64,000 nucleotides of DNA, from NCBI RefSeq assembly GCF_947500265.1, contig NZ_CANMRN010000002.1, forward strand, positions 496,001 through 560,000, read 5' to 3'. The DNA is from an uncultured Psychrobacter sp. Its GTDB lineage: Bacteria; Pseudomonadota; Gammaproteobacteria; Pseudomonadales; Moraxellaceae. Under the pieces are notes generated by a model, which did no database searches, was not told the origin of the DNA, and saw nothing but the letters and a program-made list of their open reading frames with translations. Of the stretch, positions 56,705 to 64,000 are shown piece by piece (within the stretch, counting starts at the first letter, position 1; each line of letters begins with the position of its first letter). Both the position numbers and the translations under genes were made by a program.

Positions 56705-58498
56705 ATGCCACCTTTTGCGGCGCAGCAATCCTTATTCCGTGCTTATGATATTCGTGGTACCAACCAGTATTTTACTAGCAGTTTTATACAAGCGCTAGGC
56801 GATGCTTTTGCTGTTCTCTACAATGCGCAGAACGGCCAACCGACTCAAAACATCAATGCTAGTACCTCTGTTGATACTAAGCAAAATGTTGTCGTTGTTG
56901 GTTATGACATGCGCATTGGCAGTGAAGCCATTGCACTTATGCTCTCTACTGTACTAGCTCAGCAGGGTTTACGCGTAATCCAATTAGGTCTGGTTACCAC
57001 GCCGATGATGGCATTTTGGGCAGCGCAATATCAAGGCCATGGCATAGTCGTAACAGCGAGCCATTCCGCTAAAGACATATTAGGTATCAAATGGTTGGTG
57101 AATAACAAATCCCCTAGTAGCTCAGAGATACAGACGCTTTATCATCAGCTAACCGCTCATCATAGTTGTCACGCTTATCCCGATAATCAAGCTAACAATC
57201 CTATCTTGCATTCAGAAAACATTGATAATAACTACGACTCAAAATTACCAATTGATTTGCTTGAGCAACTACCTACTCATCAAGTAGCAAACGTTTATAT
57301 TGATGCTATTGAGCAGGTATTTGAACAATTATTTCAGCACAATCACTCGGCAACTAAAGCCAATCAGAAAAACGCTTATAAACTTGATTTAGTCATAGTT
57401 ATTGACTGTATGCATGGCGCAACTGGGAGCATCGCTCAACGCTTGTTTGAACGTTTTTGCCAGCATGTCATTTTTCTCAATGATACACCAGATGGCAATT
57501 TCCCCCTTGGTAATCCAGACCCTACCGAACCAAACCGCCTAAACGAATTGCAACGAGCCGTTGTTTTGCACGCAGCAGATATAGGCTTGGCGTTTGATGG
57601 CGATGGCGATCGTTTAATGATCGTTGATAACAACGGCAAGATAGTTACGCCCGATCATTTGCTCTATCTATTGGCACGTATTGCTATTACTGAGCACCCT
57701 AACTCCCTGAGCAACTCTTTATTAGCATCTGAAGTTCTTTTCGATATTAAATGTGCTCATCATTTACCAAGACTGTTATCTGAGCTTGGTACTACACCTG
57801 TAATTAGCAAAACTGGCAGCAGCTTTATGCGCCAGCAGGTACAGCATCCTGACAATCAGATTGTCTTTGCTGGTGAATTATCAGGGCATTTTATTTTCAA
57901 TGACAGCCGCTTTATTCCCTACGATGATGCGATGTATGCTGCATTACGGTTGCTGCATTGGCTTGACCAAACTCATAATGATATTAATGATAAAAAACCG
58001 CTAGCAGATATCATCCAAAGCTTGCCCACTATAGTCAGTACTGCTGACCATTATTTGCCAATGCCGCAAACGGCTACTACCGACTGCTCACTCGTAGAGC
58101 AATTAACGAGATTTTGTCATTACTTGCAGTATCTAGTAGATATGTCTGCTCATACTGACTCTTCATCTAGTCAGCAGTTAAAAGATACTTGCCTGCCCGC
58201 CACAACATGCAAGTCATCAGTGTGTACTTGCGCTACTGCGAAGGCGCAAATAGCATTAAAAAAGACGCATGAATTATTACCTGTAGGAACCAAGCTGAGC
58301 TGTATCGATGGTGTGCGTTTAGACTTTGCGCATGGCTTTGGCGTACTGCGTCAATCAAATACCAGTAATAGCCTGACCGCGCGCTTTGCAGGTGACAGTG
58401 TAGATGACCTAAAAGATATTCAGGCGACATTTTCCGCTTTATGCCGACCATTTAACGCAGCGCTAGCAGAAGAGATTCTTGCTATTCCTGCGGAGTAG
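56705..58498 (+). CDS. algC: Phosphomannomutase/phosphoglucomutase, AlgC-like, with insertion
   Basis: Interconverts hexose 1- and 6-phosphates, feeding surface polysaccharide and LPS synthesis. The four-domain layout is clear: active-site Ser in VVTASHSAKDILGIK (usual form TASHNPxxYNGxK), metal loop AFDGDGDRLMIVD, sugar-specificity GELSGHF and phosphate-binding GVLRQSNTSNSL. At 597 residues it is about 130 longer than the Pseudomonas enzyme. Extra segments lie around 150-200 and in a Cys- and Ser-rich stretch near 475-530. AAGGAG precedes the ATG. The context dut-algC-argB supports the name; the altered active-site loop leaves substrate range open. Confidence 0.87.
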   Translation: MPPFAAQQSLFRAYDIRGTNQYFTSSFIQALGDAFAVLYNAQNGQPTQNINASTSVDTKQNVVVVGYDMRIGSEAIALMLSTVLAQQGLRVIQLGLVTTPMMAFWAAQYQGHGIVVTASHSAKDILGIKWLVNNKSPSSSEIQTLYHQLTAHHSCHAYPDNQANNPILHSENIDNNYDSKLPIDLLEQLPTHQVANVYIDAIEQVFEQLFQHNHSATKANQKNAYKLDLVIVIDCMHGATGSIAQRLFERFCQHVIFLNDTPDGNFPLGNPDPTEPNRLNELQRAVVLHAADIGLAFDGDGDRLMIVDNNGKIVTPDHLLYLLARIAITEHPNSLSNSLLASEVLFDIKCAHHLPRLLSELGTTPVISKTGSSFMRQQVQHPDNQIVFAGELSGHFIFNDSRFIPYDDAMYAALRLLHWLDQTHNDINDKKPLADIIQSLPTIVSTADHYLPMPQTATTDCSLVEQLTRFCHYLQYLVDMSAHTDSSSSQQLKDTCLPATTCKSSVCTCATAKAQIALKKTHELLPVGTKLSCIDGVRLDFAHGFGVLRQSNTSNSLTARFAGDSVDDLKDIQATFSALCRPFNAALAEEILAIPAE

Positions 58499-58568
58499 CC
58501 TCACAAAACATATATCACTGTCTCATTAGACATAGTAGAAAAACAACCAATTTAAAACCGGCCCTTAG

Positions 58569-59489
<921 letters not shown>

Positions 59490-59514
59490 CAACATGTAGC
59501 AATGTTAACTATAG

Positions 59515-59550
59515 AAAAGCCCGAGTTAATATAAATGCTCGGGCTTTTTT
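59515..59550. terminator. Terminator between argB and the ArsC-family gene
   Basis: AAAAGCCCGAG pairs with CTCGGGCTTTT over a 12-nt AT-rich loop, followed by TT on the plus strand and flanked by A's on the other side, so it can act both ways. Confidence 0.88.
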
Positions 59551-59588
59551 GTGCAGTTTTATATTTAAAATATCAGCCTAGCTCAATT

Positions 59589-59960
59589 TTACGAAAAAAC
59601 TTTATCAAACTCAGATTCATCGAAGCCGCATAGTAGTACTGCTTGATCTTTATCTGCCGACTGACCTTCTACAATCGGACGTTTAATCATACTAGTATTT
59701 TCCACGAGTAAATCTATCGCGCTGTCTACACTAGCATCAGCTGCGTGCTTTTGACTGTCGTCTAGCTTGCGCCATGTCGTACCACGCTTATTCAGCACTT
59801 TTTCGATACCTAGCTCATTTACCCAGCGCTGTACCGTTTCTTTATCGATACCTTGTTTTTTATAATCGTGAAAATCGTAGCTGACATCTAGATCGTTTAG
59901 CTTAGTGAACGCTTTTTTCATCGTGCTACAAGACTTGATACCGTAAATGGTGATGATCAT
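59589..59960 (-). CDS. ArsC-family protein, YffB/Spx-like, single Cys
   Basis: Small 123-residue protein with the ArsC/Spx thioredoxin-like fold. The N-terminus ITIYGIKSCSTMKKAF carries one active-site Cys with no CxxC pair. WRKLDD and the later MIKRPIVE are typical of the family. E. coli YffB has the same layout and is thought to act with glutathione; arsenate reduction is unlikely to be its main role. AGGATT precedes the ATG. It is convergent with argB. Confidence 0.88.
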   Translation of the reverse strand: MIITIYGIKSCSTMKKAFTKLNDLDVSYDFHDYKKQGIDKETVQRWVNELGIEKVLNKRGTTWRKLDDSQKHAADASVDSAIDLLVENTSMIKRPIVEGQSADKDQAVLLCGFDESEFDKVFS

Positions 59961-60129
59961 GATAAATCCTCATAAATATTCATTAATTTGTCTATTATAC
60001 CTAAGGCTGACTGGATATAGAGAATGCATTACTTTTAATCGTCAAACCTAGTAAGCAACTGCATCATATCGTCGCAATTTTCGCCAAATTACGCTATGCT
60101 ATGGCATTGTCAAATTCCACCTATTTTGA

Positions 60130-60174
60130 TCAGTATTAAACAAATCCGTATTAAATAAATCAGTATCAACCAAT
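60130..60174. repeat. Three degenerate 15-bp repeats upstream of leuS
   Basis: TCAGTATTAAACAAA (60130-60144), TCCGTATTAAATAAA (60145-60159) and TCAGTATCAACCAAT (60160-60174) stand in direct series, ending 12 bp before the leuS ATG and thus probably in its leader. Confidence 0.78.
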
Positions 60175-60186
60175 TTCGAGCCGACT

Positions 60187-62874
60187 ATGAGCAACGCCGT
60201 GACAGCAGACCAAGCAGAAAACAATTATTATAACCCACAAGCGATAGAAGCCGCGCAGCAGACCAAATGGGCAACTGACAAGCGCTTTGAAGTAAGTAAC
60301 GATCCAAGCGACAAGCCAAGTCGTTACATGCTATCGATGTTTCCTTATCCAAGTGGCAAGCTGCATATGGGCCACGTACGTAACTATACGATTTCTGACG
60401 TATTAAGCCGTTATTATCGCCTAAAAGGCTATGAAGTCATGCAGCCAATGGGCTGGGATGGTTTTGGCTTGCCAGCAGAAAACGCAGCAATTGCTAACCA
60501 GACTCCACCCGCTGCATGGACATTTGCCAATATTGACAGCATGCGCGCGCAGCTTAAATTGCTAGGCCTGTCTATTGACTGGTCACGTGAATTTGCCACT
60601 TGTAGCCCTGAGTATTATCAGTGGGAGCAGTGGTTATTTTTGCAATTGTACAAAAAAGGCTTGGTCTACAAAAAACTGTCGACGGTCAACTGGGATCCTG
60701 TTGATAACACCGTCTTAGCAAACGAGCAAGTCATCGATGGCAAAGGCTGGCGTAGTGGTGCTGCGGTCGAAAAACGTGACATCCCAATGTATTACTTCAA
60801 CATCACTGACTATGCTGATGAGCTATTAGATGATTTGGATCAGCTAGAAGGTCACTGGCCCTCTGAAGTCCTGACTATGCAGCGTAACTGGATTGGTCGC
60901 AGTGCTGGTATGGAAGTGCATTTCCCTTATGAGCTTGCTGGTGAAGAAAACACCTTAGATGTGTTTACCACTCGTCCTGATACGTTGATGGGTGTGACTT
61001 ATGTCGCTGTTGCCGCAGAGCATCCACTTGCACAGTACGCCTCTGAGCAAGATGACGCAATCGCTCAATTCTGTGCGCTTTGTAAAAAAGGTTCAGTAGC
61101 TGAAGCAGATTTGGCCAAAGCTGAAAAAATCGGTATGGATACAGGCCTCACTGTGACACATCCTTTGACTGGTGAAGAAGTGCCAGTTTGGGTTGCCAAC
61201 TACGTACTGATGAGCTATGGCTCAGGCGCAGTCATGGCAGTACCTGCTCACGATGAGCGTGATTATGAGTTTGCGGTTAAGTACGACCTACCGATCAAGC
61301 AAGTTATCAATGTGCCTGAGGGCTATTTTGATGAACTAAAAGCAGATGCCAAAGCGAACGATAGTGAAGTCAATCTTGCTTATACCGAGCGCAATACCTT
61401 GGTTAATTCAGGTGAGTTTGACGGTTTAGACTTTGAGCAAGCATTTGAAGCCATGCTAGCCAAACTTGAGCCAAAAGAGCTGGCTAAGAAAAAGATCCAA
61501 TATCGCCTACGTGATTGGGGTGTCTCTCGCCAGCGTTATTGGGGCTGCCCTATCCCAATGATCAACTGTGAGCATTGTGGTACGGTGCCTGTTGAAGAGC
61601 AAGACTTACCAGTTGTGTTGCCAACCGACGTCGTACCTGATGGTCGCGGTAACCCACTCAAGAACATCCCAGAATTTGTCAATACCACTTGTCCTAAATG
61701 TGGCAACCCTGCTGAGCGCGAAACCGATACCTTTGACACATTCGTAGAGTCAAGCTGGTACTATGCACGTTTTGCTAGTCCAAATGATGCGCAAAACATG
61801 GTCAACAAGTCTGCGGCCAATAAATGGTTGCCGGTCGATCAATACGTTGGCGGTGTCGAGCATGCGGTGATGCATCTGTTGTATGCGCGTTTCTTCCACA
61901 AGCTGATGCGCGACGAAAATTTAGTCACAGGTGATGAGCCATTTGCCAATCTAATGACCCAAGGCATGGTGCTTGCTGGTACGTTCTACCGCGTCAATGC
62001 AGATGGTAGTACAACCTACTATTTTGCAGAAGATATTGATATTGACTTCAACGAACGCGGTCAACCAATCAAAGCTATCTTAAAATCTGACGGCCAGCCA
62101 GTCACGATTGGCAAAATTGAAAAAATGTCTAAATCAAAAAACAATGGCGTAGACCCGCAGCTAACCATTGATAAATATGGTGCTGATACGGTTCGTCTAT
62201 ATACGCTATTTACTGCGCCTGCGGATCAAACGCTTGAGTGGTCAGATGACGCGCTAAAAGGCCCTTATAACTTTGTGAAAAAAGTATGGCGCATTGCTAC
62301 CGACCATATGCAAGCGCTAACAGTCGCCAATATCAGCATTGATACGCTTAACGGTGCTACCTTGAACACAGACGGTCTAAGCAAAGAAGCCAAAAACTTA
62401 CGTCGTAAAACGCACGAAACGATTGCTAAGATTGACAGTGACTTGGGTGATCGTCTGGCATTGAACACGCCAGTATCAAGCCTAATGGAACTTGCTAATG
62501 AGCTGACTGGCTTTAACGCTAGTAATGAGCAAGAGCTACACGTCAAACACGAAGCATTGACCAATCTGCTAATTATGCTATCTGTATACGCGCCGCACGT
62601 TGGCGAGCATCTGCTTGAGCAGTTGGGTCTTGACACCTTGACCTTAGACTACCCAACCGTGGATGAAAGTGCACTGGTACAGGACATGATCACCATGGTG
62701 GTACAGGTCAATGGTAAGATGCGTGGTAAGATGGATGTCGCACCAAACAGCGATCCTGAGCAGCTAAAAGAGCAAGCTCGTACTATGGAAAGTGTGGCAA
62801 AATTCATCACTGGCGAGATCAAAAAAGAAATCGTCGTTCCTAACAAACTGGTTAACATCGTGGTTGTAGGCTGA
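60187..62874 (+). CDS. leuS: Leucyl-tRNA synthetase
   Basis: Class Ia synthetase charging tRNA-Leu. The HIGH motif is HMGH in YPSGKLHMGHVRNYT, KMSKS is intact in IEKMSKSKNNGVDP, and the CP1 editing domain has its Thr-rich TTRPDTLMGVTYVAVAAEHP site (quoted by its start and end). A zinc-like CEHC...CPKC pair lies in the ZN-1 region. The 895-residue length is normal. It heads leuS-lptE-holA. Confidence 0.96.
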   Translation: MSNAVTADQAENNYYNPQAIEAAQQTKWATDKRFEVSNDPSDKPSRYMLSMFPYPSGKLHMGHVRNYTISDVLSRYYRLKGYEVMQPMGWDGFGLPAENAAIANQTPPAAWTFANIDSMRAQLKLLGLSIDWSREFATCSPEYYQWEQWLFLQLYKKGLVYKKLSTVNWDPVDNTVLANEQVIDGKGWRSGAAVEKRDIPMYYFNITDYADELLDDLDQLEGHWPSEVLTMQRNWIGRSAGMEVHFPYELAGEENTLDVFTTRPDTLMGVTYVAVAAEHPLAQYASEQDDAIAQFCALCKKGSVAEADLAKAEKIGMDTGLTVTHPLTGEEVPVWVANYVLMSYGSGAVMAVPAHDERDYEFAVKYDLPIKQVINVPEGYFDELKADAKANDSEVNLAYTERNTLVNSGEFDGLDFEQAFEAMLAKLEPKELAKKKIQYRLRDWGVSRQRYWGCPIPMINCEHCGTVPVEEQDLPVVLPTDVVPDGRGNPLKNIPEFVNTTCPKCGNPAERETDTFDTFVESSWYYARFASPNDAQNMVNKSAANKWLPVDQYVGGVEHAVMHLLYARFFHKLMRDENLVTGDEPFANLMTQGMVLAGTFYRVNADGSTTYYFAEDIDIDFNERGQPIKAILKSDGQPVTIGKIEKMSKSKNNGVDPQLTIDKYGADTVRLYTLFTAPADQTLEWSDDALKGPYNFVKKVWRIATDHMQALTVANISIDTLNGATLNTDGLSKEAKNLRRKTHETIAKIDSDLGDRLALNTPVSSLMELANELTGFNASNEQELHVKHEALTNLLIMLSVYAPHVGEHLLEQLGLDTLTLDYPTVDESALVQDMITMVVQVNGKMRGKMDVAPNSDPEQLKEQARTMESVAKFITGEIKKEIVVPNKLVNIVVVG

Positions 62875-62897
62875 GGTATCTTGAGCTAAGTATTTTG

Positions 62898-62915
62898 GGC
62901 TTAGTGCTCTAAGCC
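62898..62915 (+). terminator. Small hairpin between leuS and lptE
   Basis: GGCTTAG pairs with CTAAGCC over a TGCT loop. There is no proper T-run, so it may slow rather than end transcription into lptE. Confidence 0.35.
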
Positions 62916-62940
62916 TTCTTATCATATGAGGATAGCGTTT

Positions 62941-63657
62941 ATGTCATACAAGCATCGAGCTGAGCAGGCGCAACCAGAATCAAGCGCACACAGCCTAGCT
63001 AACAAAAAGTCTCAAGGCCAAAAGCTCGGAGCAGTCTTACTTGCTACGCTGCCAATGTTCGCCGTGGTAGGTGCAGCCGCTGCTCTTAGCGGCTGTGGCT
63101 TTCAGCTGCGTGGCTACGACTCAGCGATGCTGCTTGACGTCGAAAAAACCGCGGTCATTATCGAAGACAATCGCACCTCCTTCCCGCTGAAACTACCATT
63201 GACGCGTCGCCTAAAGACGTTAGGTGTCGATGTTATTAGTAATATGAGCTCAGAAGAAGTTGCCCGCAATAACCAACAAGCAGGGGCTGAGTCTATTGCC
63301 GCTATCGACATTCGTAATGTACGTTTTAAGCGTTACGAATTGGTTGGCGTATTAACAGAGATTCGCTTGGTACTATCAGCAGATGTCAGCTATCAAACGA
63401 TGGAAAATGGTAAGCCTGTAACACTGAGCAACCCCATTCAAGTCGAGCGAAGCTACCAGTACAACGAAGCATCTGTTAGTACTGACGATCAGCAAGGCGA
63501 TCAGACTCGTGATTGGCTCTATGATACTTTAGCTCGCCGTATCACTGACCAATATGTCGCAATCTCGCTTCCAAAGGTCGCACCTGCTGCCAAGCAGTCT
63601 GTGCAAATGAATAAAGGTGTGACACCAACCGTTGTCGTCGTACCACAACCAGAATAG
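62941..63657 (+). CDS. lptE: LPS-assembly lipoprotein LptE
   Basis: Outer-membrane lipoprotein that plugs LptD and helps place LPS in the outer leaflet. The lipobox is LSGC (Cys52) followed by GFQLRGYD, the usual LptE mature start. The n-region is unusually long: about 28 polar residues precede the hydrophobic core. An ATG at 62926 is in frame, but the one at 62941 follows AGGAT at good spacing. The 238-residue length is somewhat above average, with a Gln/Val-rich tail. leuS lies upstream, holA downstream. Confidence 0.92.
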   Translation: MSYKHRAEQAQPESSAHSLANKKSQGQKLGAVLLATLPMFAVVGAAAALSGCGFQLRGYDSAMLLDVEKTAVIIEDNRTSFPLKLPLTRRLKTLGVDVISNMSSEEVARNNQQAGAESIAAIDIRNVRFKRYELVGVLTEIRLVLSADVSYQTMENGKPVTLSNPIQVERSYQYNEASVSTDDQQGDQTRDWLYDTLARRITDQYVAISLPKVAPAAKQSVQMNKGVTPTVVVVPQPE

Positions 63658-63816
63658 TTAGTCGTTCTTATTATCAAACGATACTGTTTCTAGAAATATG
63701 AGTAGCAAACTAAGCAAGGGCATGTACTACTTCAAGTAGACTAAGCTGGCTTGACACTGCTGATCATATTTTTAGAACTGGTATTACCTGCTCATCAACC
63801 TGTGTAACACCACGCT

Positions 63817-64000
63817 ATGCAAGATACTTTCATAAAAGCCTACCCCAAACTGCTGCAGCCTTCCGTTGCGGTAGCGGGTTTGTGGCTGGCGCACGGTGAC
63901 GAGCCACTGCTGAGTCAATGGTTGATAGATGCGCTACGTCCACACTGGCGCGCGCAGAATTACGCAATCAAACGTATAGAGCTGATTTCCGTCAAGAGCT
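63817..64000 (+). CDS. holA: DNA polymerase III delta subunit, N-terminal part only
   Basis: The gene runs off the right edge after 61 codons. The product begins MQDTFIKAYPKLLQ and continues LWLAHGDEPLLSQWLIDALR, which resembles the HolA N-terminus with its ...GDEPLL... segment. The position right after lptE matches the widespread leuS-lptE-holA order. Delta opens the sliding clamp as part of the clamp loader. Confidence 0.85.
   Translation, partial: MQDTFIKAYPKLLQPSVAVAGLWLAHGDEPLLSQWLIDALRPHWRAQNYAIKRIELISVKS

Noticed and set aside
62265..62636. 123-codon open frame opposite leuS
   Set aside because: Antisense shadow of leuS; Ser/Leu-rich product without any motif.

Overview
The window looks like a chromosomal segment of a Moraxellaceae gammaproteobacterium, most likely Psychrobacter. 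This is inferred from protein character, moderately AT-rich DNA, the fused nuoCD gene, the dut-algC-argB and leuS-lptE-holA gene orders, and long hydrophilic extensions on several Nuo subunits. I see no rRNA, tRNA, insertion sequence, prophage or CRISPR array.

Layout. 1-6001 (minus strand): the start of a capsule/exopolysaccharide locus, reading wza, wzc, a WbpM/CapD-type sugar dehydratase and a flippase cut by the window edge. 6576-7505: rluB. 7661-9850 (minus): three uncharacterised genes that appear to be diverged paralogues; the middle one carries an EF-hand-like calcium loop. 9996-11388: a LysE/ArgO-type exporter and a MarC protein, convergent. 11691-17162: an NAD de novo synthesis region with nadC, a Nudix-related regulator, nadA and nadB. 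A 27-bp palindrome overlaps the likely nadA promoter and a similar site lies upstream of nadC. 17284-22921: a lipid-enzyme cluster resembling E. coli ynbABC. A CdsA-like cytidylyltransferase converges on a three-gene operon: a CDP-alcohol phosphotransferase/hydrolase/methyltransferase fusion, a patatin-like protein with altered catalytic residues, and a short-chain dehydrogenase. 23187-28059: lysO, an AT-rich DUF3644-like gene, and two ubiquinone-pathway hydroxylases. 28660-34980: ybeZ, ybeY, a MscS channel, a TonB-type protein, an unknown gene and ferredoxin-NADP reductase.

35174-51473 (minus) is a complete complex I operon, nuoA to nuoN, ending in a strong hairpin terminator. Its upstream spacer of about 840 bp carries two sets of short direct repeats. 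On the plus strand follow rep, mgtE, dut, an algC-like phosphohexomutase, argB, leuS, lptE and the start of holA, with a small ArsC-family protein on the minus strand.

The most interesting parts are the Ynb-like lipid cluster, the three-paralogue EF-hand family, and the NAD regulator with its candidate operators. Short tandem duplications of 8-20 bp recur in the spacers. Several genes probably start at TTG or GTG; where a leading TTG or GTG lacked support I moved the start to an internal ATG and say so.
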